From Pseudomonas mangrovi (GTDB taxonomy: Bacteria > Pseudomonadota > Gammaproteobacteria > Pseudomonadales > Pseudomonadaceae): 64,000 nucleotides of DNA. A model generated the notes under the pieces. It was not told the DNA's origin. It did no database searches and worked only from the letters and a program-made list of their open reading frames with translations. Made by a program: the position numbers and the translations under genes. This document shows, in pieces, positions 1 to 9,055 of the stretch (positions are counted from its first letter, which is position 1; each line of letters opens with the position of its first letter). The DNA lies in NCBI RefSeq assembly GCF_003052585.1, contig NZ_QASN01000002.1, positions 62,001 through 126,000 of the forward strand. The letters run 5' to 3'.

Positions 1-194
1 GGCTCCTCACGCTGCATGAACCAGCCAAACATGTCCTGATCCTCACACTCGAGCAGCTTGCGATAACGCGCCTGATCCTCGGCATCGAGCAGTGCATAGA
101 CTTCTCGCACGAAGGGAACCAACAGCACGTCCAGTTCGAGCATGCCACGACGACTGTGCCAGAAGAGGCGATTGAGTTCGGTTGCGTCGACCAT
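1..194 (-). CDS. sdhE: SdhE (FAD assembly factor), partial
   Basis: This is the amino-terminal 64 residues of an SdhE/YgfY/CptB-family protein; the gene runs off the left edge. The family inserts covalent FAD into succinate dehydrogenase (and fumarate reductase) flavoproteins in the cytoplasm. Reading leftward from the ATG at 194 gives [11 protein letters not shown], then the family's RGxxE motif as R16-G17-M18-L19-E20, followed by a helical acidic stretch ([10 protein letters not shown]) also typical of the fold. It is divergent from ygfZ with about 130 bp between the starts, an arrangement found in other pseudomonads. I see nothing unusual in the visible part. The identity is secure from the motif and neighbour, but the missing C-terminus cannot be judged. 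Confidence 0.88.
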   Translation of the reverse strand, partial: MVDATELNRLFWHSRRGMLELDVLLVPFVREVYALLDAEDQARYRKLLECEDQDMFGWFMQREE

Positions 195-324
195 CGGGCG
201 GCTCCTGAAAATGAGGCCGGCAGTATAGCCGGCTGCGCCGAGCTCCCGCACCCGCTGGCATGCCTGTCGCTGGCGCTCTATGATGGGCCTCGAGTCGACG
301 ACGAGTCATTCTTCAGTGTCAGTC

Positions 325-1263
325 ATGCCCACTTCCGCCTTCTTCTGCCTGTTGCCCCACGAGGGCGTCCTCAGCGTCCAGGGACCCGACGCGGCCAAAT
401 TCCTGCAGGGTCAGCTCACCTGCAACCTCGACTATCTCGATGACAGCCACAGCGGCCTCGGCGCGCGCTGCACGCCCAAGGGAAGGATGCTCTCGAGCTT
501 TCGCATCGTCCCGCATGCCCAGGGCTATCTGCTGGCCATGGCCAGCGACCTGATCGAAGCGCAACTGGCCGACCTGAAGAAGTACGCGGTGTTCTTCAAG
601 GTACAACTGCAGGACGCGAGTACGGACTGGGTGCGTTACGGCATTCAGGGCGTAGCCGAACTGCCGCTGGCTTCTGCGCTGAGCGCGCCAGCGGAACCAG
701 GCGCTCTGCGGACTGCCGACGGGATGCTCGCGGTACGCCTGGATGAAAACCGTATCGAACTCTGGGTGCCGCAGGCGCAGGCTGCGGGAGCACATGAGCA
801 ACTGCGTGCAGCGCTCGCGGAGCGGCCTCTGGAAACGTGGTTGCTGCAACAGATTCGTGCCGGCGTCGGCCAGGTCTTCGGTGCTACCCGCGAGCTGTTC
901 ATCCCGCAGATGATCAACCTGCAGGCACTCGGCGGCGTGAGCTTTCGCAAGGGCTGCTACGCTGGCCAGGAAATCGTTGCGCGCATGCAGTACCTGGGCA
1001 AGCTCAAACGACGGATGTACCGCCTGGCGCTGGATGGGGCAACGCCGGCGGTCGGCGCCGAGCTGTTCTCGCCCGTGCACGCCAGCAGCGTTGGCGAAGT
1101 CGTTCTGGCGGCGCCCACCGAGAACGGCTGCGAGTTGCTCGCCGTGGTTCAGGAGGACGCCCTCGCGGATGGCCGACTCAGCCTCGACAAGTCCGAGGAC
1201 TCGTGCCTGAGACTGCTTGAACTGCCCTACCAACTGGATCGCGATCGCGAGATCCAGCGCTGA
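325..1263 (+). CDS. ygfZ: YgfZ, folate-dependent Fe-S cluster protein
   Basis: A 312-residue YgfZ/GcvT-like protein, which supports assembly or repair of some iron-sulfur enzymes using tetrahydrofolate. The diagnostic motif KGCYAGQE lies at residues 209-216, with the conserved cysteine at 211, followed by the expected GKLKRRMYRL segment. The N-terminus (VLSVQGPDAAKFLQGQLTCNL) matches the start of the aminomethyltransferase-like fold. I chose the ATG at 325 because homology begins a few residues after it; an upstream in-frame ATG at 280 would add 15 unrelated residues. The protein is slightly shorter than the E. coli one (about 326). It is divergent from sdhE and followed 43 bp later by the HDOD gene in the same direction. 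Confidence 0.9.
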   Translation: MPTSAFFCLLPHEGVLSVQGPDAAKFLQGQLTCNLDYLDDSHSGLGARCTPKGRMLSSFRIVPHAQGYLLAMASDLIEAQLADLKKYAVFFKVQLQDASTDWVRYGIQGVAELPLASALSAPAEPGALRTADGMLAVRLDENRIELWVPQAQAAGAHEQLRAALAERPLETWLLQQIRAGVGQVFGATRELFIPQMINLQALGGVSFRKGCYAGQEIVARMQYLGKLKRRMYRLALDGATPAVGAELFSPVHASSVGEVVLAAPTENGCELLAVVQEDALADGRLSLDKSEDSCLRLLELPYQLDRDREIQR

Positions 1264-1306
1264 ACAAGAACTACATCTGGCTGCCAATACCTATAGAGAA
1301 GAATGA

Positions 1307-2146
1307 ATGAGCAAGCTTGCCGAGAAAGTCCAACAGGAATTGATCCAGGCCATCGAGAATGACGAGCTGGTCCTGCCGACGCTGCCGGAAGTGGCACTCA
1401 AGGTACGCGAGGCTGCCGAAAACCCCGACATCAGCATTCCCAATCTGGCCAAGGTGATCGGCAACGACGCCGCCCTCACCGCACGCATCATCAAGGTGGT
1501 GAACAGCCCTCTGCTGCGCACCAACCGCGAGATCACCGATCTGCAGATGGCAATCAGTCGTCTGGGCATCAACTACACCTGCAACCTGGCCACCGGCCTG
1601 GCAATGGAGCAGATGTTCCAGGCCACCTCCGACGTCATCGATCGCAAGATGCGCGAAGTCTGGAACAAGAGCACCGAGATCGCCGGCATCTGCCATGTCC
1701 TTTGCCGCCATTACACCCGCCTGATGCCCGACCAGGCGACCCTTGCCGGGCTGGTGCACCAGATCGGCATCCTGCCGATCCTGACCTACGCGGAAGAACA
1801 CAACGAGCTGATGACCGACTCGATCAGCCTCAACCACGTGATCGAGAAGATCCATCCGATCATCGGCGAGAAGATTCTGCGCGCCTGGGAATTTCCCGAC
1901 CTGATTGCACAGATCCCCGGCCAGTACCTGGATTTCACCCGCAATTCGGAGAAAGTCGACTATGTCGATATCGTCCAGGTCGCCACTCTGCAGAGCTACC
2001 ATGGCACGCAGCATCCCTACGCGCAGGTCGACTGGAGCCAGGTACCGGCCTTCGCCAAGCTGGGCCTGGACCCGAACCAGAGCCTGCACGAGGACGAAGA
2101 CCTTTCTGCTGCGATGGAAGCAGCGATGGGCATGCTCCAGGGCTGA
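1307..2146 (+). CDS. HDOD-domain protein
   Basis: A 279-residue soluble protein that is essentially one HDOD domain (about residues 20-215), with LPTLPEVALKVREAAENP, a KVVNSPLLR segment and LVHQIGILPIL where catalytic HD hydrolases carry the HD pair. Here the second metal-binding residue is Gln, as usual for the non-catalytic HDOD group. HDOD proteins are cytoplasmic signalling scaffolds, often linked to motility, stress or nucleotide second messengers, but the partner of this one cannot be read from the sequence. The ATG at 1307 follows a purine-rich AGAGAAGAATGA. No receiver, GGDEF or EAL domain is attached. Family assignment is firm; role is unknown. Confidence 0.85.
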   Translation: MSKLAEKVQQELIQAIENDELVLPTLPEVALKVREAAENPDISIPNLAKVIGNDAALTARIIKVVNSPLLRTNREITDLQMAISRLGINYTCNLATGLAMEQMFQATSDVIDRKMREVWNKSTEIAGICHVLCRHYTRLMPDQATLAGLVHQIGILPILTYAEEHNELMTDSISLNHVIEKIHPIIGEKILRAWEFPDLIAQIPGQYLDFTRNSEKVDYVDIVQVATLQSYHGTQHPYAQVDWSQVPAFAKLGLDPNQSLHEDEDLSAAMEAAMGMLQG

Positions 2147-2204
2147 CTGCCCTAGCCGCAGGCAAAACGGCTAGACCCTCGCACCGGTTACAGGAAGAAC
2201 CGTT

Positions 2205-2963
2205 ATGCGCCGCCTGCTCTTCTGGCTTCTGCTGTTCGCGCTACCGTCGACCCAGGCGGCAGAAGAGTTGCGCCTGACCAACGGCGAATGGGCGCCGTAC
2301 CTGGGCGCGCAGCTGCCGCACCACGGCATAGCCTCGCGCATCGTTGCCGAGGCCTTTGCCCTGGAAGGGATAGAGGTACGCTGGGAGTTCCATCCCTGGG
2401 CCCGCTCGCTGCTGCTCGCCGAACGTGGCGACCGGCATGGCAGCGCGGTCTGGCTGAGCAGTCCGCACCGCAAGGAAACCTTCTTCGTCAGCGACCCGAT
2501 TCTCGACAGTACCTACTACCTGTTCCATCGCAAGGATCGCCCGCTGCACTGGGAGAGCATCGAGGACCTCGCCGGATTGCGACTTGGTGCCACCACCGGC
2601 TACGACTACGGCGAGCCCTTCCAGCGCGCAGAAGCACAGCAGAGCTTGCAGATCCGTCGCCTGGGCAGCGACCTGCTGGGCTTTCGTCAGCTGCTGGCCG
2701 GGCGTCTTGATGCGTTCCCGATGGACAAGGTGGTCGGCTTCGACCTGCTGCACGAACAATTCAGCAGCGCCGAGCGCGCGCGGCTGAGCTTCCATCCCCG
2801 CCCCCTTCGCAGCGATAGCCTGCACCTGCTGCTCTCGCGGCGGATTCCGCAGAACGCCGACTACATGCTTCGTTTCAACGCAGGGCTGGCCCGGCTGCGG
2901 GAAAGCGGCAAGGTATCGCAGTACCTGCTGGAGGCACAGCGCCCGCTGTCACTCGGCCGCTGA
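2205..2963 (+). CDS. Periplasmic solute-binding protein, family 3
   Basis: A 252-residue exported protein with a signal peptide (about residues 1-18, ending TQA) followed by a family 3 periplasmic binding fold: [11 protein letters not shown] at the start of lobe 1, then [20 protein letters not shown] and [16 protein letters not shown]. Such proteins bind amino acids or small polar solutes, or act as sensory domains. No permease or ATPase is next to it, so it may be an orphan receptor rather than an importer component. The start is supported by AGGAAGAA upstream. The 3' end overlaps the 3' end of the convergent ung gene by 15 bp. Confidence 0.72.
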   Translation: MRRLLFWLLLFALPSTQAAEELRLTNGEWAPYLGAQLPHHGIASRIVAEAFALEGIEVRWEFHPWARSLLLAERGDRHGSAVWLSSPHRKETFFVSDPILDSTYYLFHRKDRPLHWESIEDLAGLRLGATTGYDYGEPFQRAEAQQSLQIRRLGSDLLGFRQLLAGRLDAFPMDKVVGFDLLHEQFSSAERARLSFHPRPLRSDSLHLLLSRRIPQNADYMLRFNAGLARLRESGKVSQYLLEAQRPLSLGR

Positions 2964-3665
2964 GGCGCCCTGACCTACAGCCGGCAGACGCCAGTCGATC
3001 GGCTCGATGTCGTGCTGCGCGAGAAAACGATTGCAGTGACTGAAATGACCGTTGCCGATAAAACCGCGGTGGGCCGACAGCGGCGACGGATGCGGCGAGC
3101 AGAGCACCAGGTGCCGGGTACGATCGATCAGCGGCTGCTTGCTCTGCGCATGCGCCCCCCAGAGCATGAACACCAGATTGGGCTGATGCCGGTTGACGGC
3201 CTGGATCACCTGATCGGTAAAGGTCTGCCAGCCGGCCTTGGCGTGCGAACCGGCCTGCCCGGCCTCGACAGTAAGCGTCGTATTGAGCAGCAACACGCCC
3301 TGCTCCGCCCAGTGCTGCAGGCAACCGTGGCCGGGCGGATCGATGTTCAGATCCCGCTTGAGCTCCTTGAAGATGTTCTGCAGCGATGGCGGTATCGCCA
3401 CGCCGGGCTGTACCGAGAAGCACAGCCCATGCGCCTGCCCCGGACCGTGATAGGGATCCTGGCCGAGGATGACCACCTTCGTCTGCGCCAGCGGCGTCGA
3501 GTTCAGCGCATTGAAGATCAGCGCGCCGGGCGGGTAGATCAGTTTGCCAGCGGCCTTCTCGGCGCGCAGAAAGTCTCCCAGCGCACGCATGTAGGGCTTG
3601 GCAAACTCCTCGTGCAGCGCCTCTTTCCAGCCCGCCTCGAGCCTGACCCTGTGGTCGTCCGCCAT
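2949..3665 (-). CDS. ung: Uracil-DNA glycosylase
   Basis: A 238-residue family 1 uracil-DNA glycosylase, which excises uracil from DNA to begin base-excision repair. The catalytic motif GQDPYHG lies at residues 68-74 (Asp70 activates the water). The C-terminal [11 protein letters not shown] motif, with the catalytic His and the minor-groove loop, is also intact. Length is normal for the family. I chose the ATG at 3665; a GTG one codon upstream is possible. The gene is convergent with the solute-binding protein gene and the two coding ends overlap by 15 bp. No defects are visible. Confidence 0.97.
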   Translation of the reverse strand: MADDHRVRLEAGWKEALHEEFAKPYMRALGDFLRAEKAAGKLIYPPGALIFNALNSTPLAQTKVVILGQDPYHGPGQAHGLCFSVQPGVAIPPSLQNIFKELKRDLNIDPPGHGCLQHWAEQGVLLLNTTLTVEAGQAGSHAKAGWQTFTDQVIQAVNRHQPNLVFMLWGAHAQSKQPLIDRTRHLVLCSPHPSPLSAHRGFIGNGHFSHCNRFLAQHDIEPIDWRLPAVGQGASAAE

Positions 3666-3738
3666 CACCGTGCCCTCGCCGCAAAAGCCGGCACGCTAAA
3701 TAAGCCCCACCGGCAAGTCAAGGCGCCGCGGCGGCTTG

Positions 3739-4953
3739 TCAGTCGACCAGCGCACCGTAGGTGATCGCCCGCAGTTGCTGGCGAATCGGATAGGTCGACG
3801 AGGGCATCAGTTGGGTCATGAAGACCATCACCATTTCCTCCAGCGGATCGACCAGGAAGGTGGTGCTGGCCAGCCCACCCCAGCCGTACTCGCCCACCGA
3901 ACCATTGACCATCGACTTGGCCACGTCGGTCTTCACCGACACACCGAGGCCGAAGCCCTGGCCCTCGTAGGGCGTTTCGCTGAAGGAGCCGACCGCGATG
4001 CTCGGCAGGTCACAATTGCCCGGCAGGTGATTGCTGCGCATGAACTCCAGCGTCTTGCGACCGATGATCCGCCGTCCGTTCAGCTCGCCGCCGTTGCACA
4101 GCGCCTGGGCGAAACGGAAGTAGTCATCGATGCTCGATACCAGCCCGCCACCGCCCGAGAGAAAGCTTGGTTGACGACTGAACGGCGAGTTCTGCGGGTC
4201 GTCCTGCAGGCTGAAGCCATCCGGGCTGGCCTGGTAGCAGGCGGCGAAACGCTCGAGCTTTTCCGCCGGCACATGGAAGCCGGTGTCGGCCATGCCCAGG
4301 CGCTGGAAGATATGTTCCTGGAAATACACATCCAGCGGTTTGCCGGAAAGCAGCTGGACCAGGTAGCCGAGCACATCGGTGGCGACCGAGTAACTCCAGG
4401 CGCTGCCCGGAGAAAACTCCAGCGGCAGTCGGGCAAGCTCTTCGACCAGTTTCTCCAGGGTCAGGCCCCGGCTGCCGTCCAGGCCCAGTTCGCGGTAGGC
4501 CGCATCGACGTTGCTGCGCTGCATGAAGCCGTAGGTCAACCCGGACATGTGGGTCATCAGGTCGCGAATGGTCATCGGCCTCGCGGCGGCGCTGGTGAGA
4601 AACGCCGGATAGACCCCGGCCTTGTAGACGCGCAGATCCTTCCACGCCGGGATGTACTTGTGCACCGGATCGTCGAGCAGGAAACGGCCCTGCTCGTAAA
4701 GCTGCATCATCGCCAGCGAGGTGATCGGCTTGGTCATCGAATAGATGCGGAACAGGGTGTCGCGCTGCATCGGCTTGCCCCGCTCCACATCCATCAGGCC
4801 CTGGGCCTTGACCCAGGCCACCTCGCCGCGCCGGGCGACCAGGGTGACGCTGCCAGGCAACTTGCCGGGCTTTAGGTAGTCGTTGTCGATGAGCCGCTCG
4901 ATGGCATCCAGCCGGTACTGGTCGAGCCCGGCGATGACGTTCGGTCGGGACAT
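3739..4953 (-). CDS. Serine hydrolase of the beta-lactamase/esterase VIII type
   Basis: A 404-residue serine hydrolase of the class C beta-lactamase-like family. The nucleophile motif SxxK is SMTK at residues 72-75. A tyrosine motif ([17 protein letters not shown]) and a late WGG segment ([11 protein letters not shown]) complete the fold. Known members are esterases, D-aminopeptidases or oligomer hydrolases; true beta-lactamase activity is not implied. There is no obvious signal peptide from the ATG at 4953, so it is probably cytoplasmic. An open frame continues upstream, but the conserved sequence begins at [15 protein letters not shown]. It is convergent-neutral with ung (same strand, 73 bp away). 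The substrate is unknown. Confidence 0.82.
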   Translation of the reverse strand: MSRPNVIAGLDQYRLDAIERLIDNDYLKPGKLPGSVTLVARRGEVAWVKAQGLMDVERGKPMQRDTLFRIYSMTKPITSLAMMQLYEQGRFLLDDPVHKYIPAWKDLRVYKAGVYPAFLTSAAARPMTIRDLMTHMSGLTYGFMQRSNVDAAYRELGLDGSRGLTLEKLVEELARLPLEFSPGSAWSYSVATDVLGYLVQLLSGKPLDVYFQEHIFQRLGMADTGFHVPAEKLERFAACYQASPDGFSLQDDPQNSPFSRQPSFLSGGGGLVSSIDDYFRFAQALCNGGELNGRRIIGRKTLEFMRSNHLPGNCDLPSIAVGSFSETPYEGQGFGLGVSVKTDVAKSMVNGSVGEYGWGGLASTTFLVDPLEEMVMVFMTQLMPSSTYPIRQQLRAITYGALVD

Positions 4954-5227
4954 GGTGTTCTCCGTGCAAAAGGGTTGGGCGAGTCCGCTCGCCGCGCGAG
5001 CGGCAGTCATACCACAGATGCCCGGCGAAGGCTTTTGCTCAGCCTTGCGGAGCCGTCGGCTGGTACGTTCGTACCCCGCAAAACTTGATCGAGCGCACAC
5101 CTTGAGGGCCGCCACGGCGACGCGGCGCCCGTGACACGTGGGTACTAGACGAAGATCGAATGCCAGTCGCGACGGCGGCAGCGTAAAAGCACAGGCCAGG
5201 GTACACACGACACGGAATGCTCAGCCA

Positions 5228-6475
5228 ATGAAAACGATCACCGCCTGCCTCGCACTTTTTCTCTGCCTGAGCCTGAATGCCCAGGCCAACGAGCCGGTGA
5301 CCATCGGTCTCAACTACCCGCGCACCGGCAGCTACAAGGAAGAAGGTCTGGCGCAGATGCGCGCAGCACTGCTGGCGATCGACGAGATCAATGCACGCGG
5401 CGGCGTACTCGGACGCCCACTGCGACTGTCCAGCGCCGACACCGCATCACGCCCGGAAAAAGCCGTGCGCAATGTCGACAAGCTTGCCGGCGAAGGCGCG
5501 GCGATGCTCTTCGGCGGCGCCTCCAGCGCAGTGGCGATCGCCTCCGGCAATCGCGCACGGGAAAAGGGCCTGCTCTACTTCGGCACCCTGACCTACTCCA
5601 ACGACACCACCGGCACGGATGGTCAGCGTTTCATGTTCCGCGAGTGCAACAACGCCTGGATGAGCGCCAAGGTGCTCGCCGAGTACCTCAACCAGCAACA
5701 CGCCGGGCAGAAGTTCTTCTACGTCACCTCCGACTACACCTGGGGCAACAGCACCGAGGAGTCGTTGCGCCGGCACACCAGCACCCAGTCGGCCGGCGAA
5801 CACCCATCGATCAAGGTGCGCTTCCCCGGCGCGCAGCTGGCGGAGTATCAGGACGCCCTGACCCAGGTGCAGGCCAGCGAGGCCAAGGTGCTGGTCCTGG
5901 CGCTGTTTGGCGAGGACCTAGTGCGCGCCATGCGCATCGCCGACAACCTGGGACTGAACAAGCGCATGCAGATAGTCGCGCCCAACCTGACCCAGAGCAT
6001 CGTCGAGCAGGCAGGCCCTGCGCTGATGGAAGGCGTGGTCGGCACCGAGCCCTGGACCTGGCGCGTGCCGGCGCTGGAAGGCTCGAACGCAGGCCAGGCT
6101 TTCGTGCGCAACTTCAGCGAGCGCTATCAGGTCTACCCGTCAAGTTCGGCGGCGTCGGCCTACAGCATCGTCTACCAGTGGGCCGACGCCGTGGGGCGCG
6201 CGCGCAGCTTCGACAGCGCCGCCGTGGCCAGGGCCCTGGAAGGCCACAGCTACAGCCTGTTGAAAGGCCCGCAACAATGGCGCGCGCTCGATCACCAGAA
6301 CGTCCAGACGGTCTATGCGGTCAGAATCAAGCCGCGCGCGGAAGTGATGAAGGACGCACTCAAGCAGGACTATTTCGAGATCATCGGCAAACTCGACGGC
6401 GCCCAGGCGGCGCAGACGCCCGAGGAGTGGCAGGCCGAACGCCGCGCCGCCGGAAAACCGCTGACTCTGCAATAG
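5228..6475 (+). CDS. ABC-type substrate-binding protein, UrtA/LivJ-like
   Basis: A 415-residue exported binding protein of the type I periplasmic (Peripla_BP_6) fold. The signal peptide covers about residues 1-20 (TACLALFLCLSLNAQA). The mature start, VTIGLNYPRTGSYKEEGLAQMRAA, is typical of branched-chain amino acid and urea/amide binders, as is LSSADTASRPEKAVRNVDKL. A WGN-type ligand pocket segment (VTSDYTWGNSTEE) follows. No permease genes adjoin it, so it is an orphan here. The preceding 274-bp gap holds a short inverted repeat (TGGTACG-TTCGTACC region near 5072) but no clear promoter. The start at 5228 directly precedes the hydrophobic signal sequence. The ligand is not predictable. Confidence 0.8.
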   Translation: MKTITACLALFLCLSLNAQANEPVTIGLNYPRTGSYKEEGLAQMRAALLAIDEINARGGVLGRPLRLSSADTASRPEKAVRNVDKLAGEGAAMLFGGASSAVAIASGNRAREKGLLYFGTLTYSNDTTGTDGQRFMFRECNNAWMSAKVLAEYLNQQHAGQKFFYVTSDYTWGNSTEESLRRHTSTQSAGEHPSIKVRFPGAQLAEYQDALTQVQASEAKVLVLALFGEDLVRAMRIADNLGLNKRMQIVAPNLTQSIVEQAGPALMEGVVGTEPWTWRVPALEGSNAGQAFVRNFSERYQVYPSSSAASAYSIVYQWADAVGRARSFDSAAVARALEGHSYSLLKGPQQWRALDHQNVQTVYAVRIKPRAEVMKDALKQDYFEIIGKLDGAQAAQTPEEWQAERRAAGKPLTLQ

Positions 6476-6564
6476 CTTCTGCACGCGCTGCAGGTGCAGC
6501 AGCAGGCGCAGCCGGATGCGATACGCTTGCTGGAGTCGCAAGTTCCATGCAGGAGTTCGCCGCC

Positions 6565-7383
6565 ATGAGCCACGCCATCGAGACCTACCGCTCCGGGCTT
6601 TTCGACCTGACCCACAAGCTCACCGTCGAAAAGCACGGCCACACCGCGCTGCTGACCATCAACCAGCCACCGGCCAATACCTGGGACCGCGACTCGCTGA
6701 TCGGCCTGCGCCAGGTGCTGGAGCATCTGAATCACGACGACGACATCTACGCGCTGGTGATCACCGGCCAGGGCGAACGCTTCTTCAGCGCCGGCGCCGA
6801 CCTTGCGCTGTTCGCCGATGGCGACAAGGCGCGCGCCCACGAGCTGGCGCTGCTGTTCGGCCAGGCCTTCGAAGCACTGCGCGATTTCCGCGGCGTGTCC
6901 ATCGCCGCGATCAATGGCTATGCCATGGGTGGCGGACTGGAATGCGCCCTGGCCTGCGACCTGCGCATCGCCGAGCGCCACGCACAGATGGCGCTGCCCG
7001 AAGCGGGAGTCGGACTGCTACCCTGCGCAGGCGGCACCCAGGCGCTGGCCTGGCTGGTCGGCGAGGGCTGGGCCAAGCGCATCATTCTCTGCGGCGAACG
7101 CATCGATGGCGAAACCGCATTGCGCATAGGCCTGATCGAACAACTGGTCGACAGCGGTGAAGCCCGCGGCCACGCGCTGCTGCTGGCGGCGCGGGTGGCC
7201 AGCCAGAGCCCGGTTGCCGTCCGGGCGATCAAGCCACTGATCCAGGGCGCCCGCGAGCGCGCCCCGAACAGCTGGCTGAGCGCCGAACGCGAACGCTTCG
7301 TCGAGCTGTTCGATGCCGAAGACACCCGCGAAGGCGTCAACGCCTTCCTGGAAAAACGTGCTCCGCAGTGGCGCAATCGCTGA
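6565..7383 (+). CDS. Enoyl-CoA hydratase
   Basis: A 272-residue crotonase-fold protein. Both catalytic glutamates of true enoyl-CoA hydratases are present: one in GYAMGGGLECALACD and one in ALPEAGVGLLPCAGGTQ. It therefore probably hydrates trans-2-enoyl-CoA in beta-oxidation or a related acyl-CoA pathway. An oxyanion-hole segment (FFSAGADLALF) is intact. I prefer the ATG at 6565, with CAGGAG about ten bases upstream, over the ATG at 6547, which overlaps that site. The second crotonase gene starts 28 bp after this one ends, indicating an operon. The exact chain-length preference cannot be read. Confidence 0.87.
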   Translation: MSHAIETYRSGLFDLTHKLTVEKHGHTALLTINQPPANTWDRDSLIGLRQVLEHLNHDDDIYALVITGQGERFFSAGADLALFADGDKARAHELALLFGQAFEALRDFRGVSIAAINGYAMGGGLECALACDLRIAERHAQMALPEAGVGLLPCAGGTQALAWLVGEGWAKRIILCGERIDGETALRIGLIEQLVDSGEARGHALLLAARVASQSPVAVRAIKPLIQGARERAPNSWLSAERERFVELFDAEDTREGVNAFLEKRAPQWRNR

Positions 7384-7411
7384 GCGCTGCCGCCCACTAC
7401 AAGGTTGCCCG

Positions 7412-8518
7412 ATGAACGTGATTTTCGAAGAACTGCCCGGCATGCACGGCTACCGCGTCGGCATTGCCACCCTTGATTCGCCAAAGAACCTCAACGCCCT
7501 GTCGCTGCCGATGATCGAGGCGCTCGACGCCCGCCTACGCAGCTGGCAGGCCGACCCGCAGATCGCCTGCGTACTGTTGCGTGGCAGCGGCGACAAGGGC
7601 TTCTGCGCCGGTGGCGACGTGCGCCGGCTGATCGAGCTGCAGCGGCAGCAGCCAGGCGAGATCCATGAGCAGGCGCGACAGTTCTTCGCTGCCGAATACC
7701 GTCTGGACCACCTTGTGCACACCTATGAAAAGCCGCTGATCTGCTGGGCCAATGGCCACGTGATGGGCGGCGGCATGGGCCTGATGCAGGGCGCCGGCGT
7801 GCGCATCGTCACCGAGTCGAGCCGGCTGTCGATGCCGGAAATTCATATCGGCCTGTACCCGGACGCCGGCGGCAGCTGGTTTCTCGGCCGCATGGCCAGA
7901 CCCCTGGGGCTGTTTTTCGGCCTGACCGCCAGCCAGATCAACGCGGCCGACGCCCTCGCCCTGGGTCTTGCCGACCGCTTCCTGCAACACAGCCAGCAGG
8001 AGGATCTGCTCGAAGGATTGCTGCAGCTGAACTGGTCGATTCAGCCGCAGCGCCAGTTGCACAGTCTGCTGCAGGCGCTGGCAGCCAGTGCAGCGGGACA
8101 TCTGCCGCAGGCCCAATGGCAACCGCTGCTCGGACGTATCGCCGCGCTGCTCGACGTGGCAGACCTGCCCGGCGCCTGGCACGCGCTGGCCGGACTGCAG
8201 GAGGATCAGCAGCCGCTGCTGGCCGCCGCCGGCACCGCGCTGGCCAAAGGCTGCCCGCTCACCGCCTGGCTGGTCTGGGAACAGCTGCAGCGCAGCCGCC
8301 ACCTGTCGCTCGCCGAGACCCTGCGCATGGAGTACGCGGTCAGCCTCAACTGCTGTCGTTACCCCGACTTCAGCGAAGGCGTGCGCGCCCGCCTGATCGA
8401 CAAGGATCAGACGCCCGTCTGGCACTGGAAGCAGGTCGAGGAAATTCCCGAGAAAGTCGTCGCCGCGCATTTCGAGCCGACCTGGGAGGGGCCGCACCCG
8501 CTCGCCGATCTCATCTAG
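7412..8518 (+). CDS. 3-hydroxyisobutyryl-CoA hydrolase-like crotonase
   Basis: A 368-residue ECH_2-type protein, longer than standard hydratases. GFCAGGDVRRL forms the oxyanion-hole region. MPEIHIGLYPDAGGSWFL matches the 3-hydroxyisobutyryl-CoA hydrolase signature (MPE...GLxPDxGG). Family members hydrolyse 3-hydroxyisobutyryl-CoA in valine breakdown, and the C-terminal YPDFSEGVRARLIDKDQTPVW segment is also shared. It follows the hydratase gene by 28 bp, which fits a small valine or acyl-CoA catabolic operon, although no dehydrogenase is present here. The ATG at 7412 precedes the conserved sequence. Some related proteins are annotated only as enoyl-CoA hydratase/isomerase, so the substrate is likely but not certain. 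Confidence 0.8.
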   Translation: MNVIFEELPGMHGYRVGIATLDSPKNLNALSLPMIEALDARLRSWQADPQIACVLLRGSGDKGFCAGGDVRRLIELQRQQPGEIHEQARQFFAAEYRLDHLVHTYEKPLICWANGHVMGGGMGLMQGAGVRIVTESSRLSMPEIHIGLYPDAGGSWFLGRMARPLGLFFGLTASQINAADALALGLADRFLQHSQQEDLLEGLLQLNWSIQPQRQLHSLLQALAASAAGHLPQAQWQPLLGRIAALLDVADLPGAWHALAGLQEDQQPLLAAAGTALAKGCPLTAWLVWEQLQRSRHLSLAETLRMEYAVSLNCCRYPDFSEGVRARLIDKDQTPVWHWKQVEEIPEKVVAAHFEPTWEGPHPLADLI

Positions 8519-8586
8519 CGGTTACACAGAAAGCCGCCATAGGAAGCACACAGGAGCCGGCGCAGCCTTGGGGGTAGGTACCGGTT

Positions 8587-8719
8587 GGTGGATGGCTTCG
8601 GCCATCCACCCTACGGACAGGCCTAGCGGTGTGAGAGAGCCGTTGCAGGCAAACCCGTCAACCAGCTGAAAAACACGCGCGAGCAGGTGCCAGGCGGTGG
8701 ATGGCAGCGGCCGTCCACC
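8587..8719. repeat. Two GGTGGATGGC palindromes
   Basis: Two hairpin-forming repeats sit in the gap after the crotonase operon. The first is GGTGGATGGC-TTCG with a perfect complementary arm (8587-8610), followed by CTACGG. The second is GGTGGATGGC-AGCG-GCCGTCCACC (8696-8719). They belong to the same dispersed palindrome family as copies at 18641, 50889 and 55087. The rest of 8519-8732 shows no gene. Confidence 0.7.
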
Positions 8720-8732
8720 CTGGCAACTGACG

Positions 8733-8975
8733 TCAGTGCAGCCGCTGCAGATGCAGCACCCCGAACAGCAGCACCTGCAGCCGGTGCAGACCGGGCGCAG
8801 GTTGCTGCTGCAGGTACTTGTTGAACAGCAGCATCTCGACCAGATGCAGCACCAGGGTCACGCCGGCGATGGCGTTCAGCGGTACTTCCCAGGGCGAGCC
8901 GAACGGTGCCAGCAGGTTGGCCAGCGCCAATGCCCAGAAGGCCAGCATGAACACCTTCGCGATAGTCCAGAACAT
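8733..8975 (-). CDS. DUF1145 small membrane protein
   Basis: An 80-residue protein with two predicted membrane helices (about residues 5-22 and 34-53). Its layout is that of DUF1145: a short N-terminal helix with FWALALANLLAPF, then a helix with LHLVEMLLFNKYL. The ATG at 8975 is preceded by AAAGGAGAG at good spacing. It stands alone on the minus strand between the crotonase operon and the sulfatase. No function is established for the family. It is small but convincingly coded, given the strong ribosome site and family match. Confidence 0.75.
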   Translation of the reverse strand: MFWTIAKVFMLAFWALALANLLAPFGSPWEVPLNAIAGVTLVLHLVEMLLFNKYLQQQPAPGLHRLQVLLFGVLHLQRLH

Positions 8976-9055
8976 CCAACACTCTCCTTTTGCGCCGGCA
9001 GCTCTTGCGGCAACGGGTGCATCCGGCGGGCACCCATCCGATTGATCGAAACGAA

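Noticed and set aside
3739..4953. Reading the serine hydrolase as an antibiotic beta-lactamase
   Set aside because: It has SxxK but lacks the export signal and the KTG-type third motif expected for a class C enzyme; an esterase/peptidase role is more likely.
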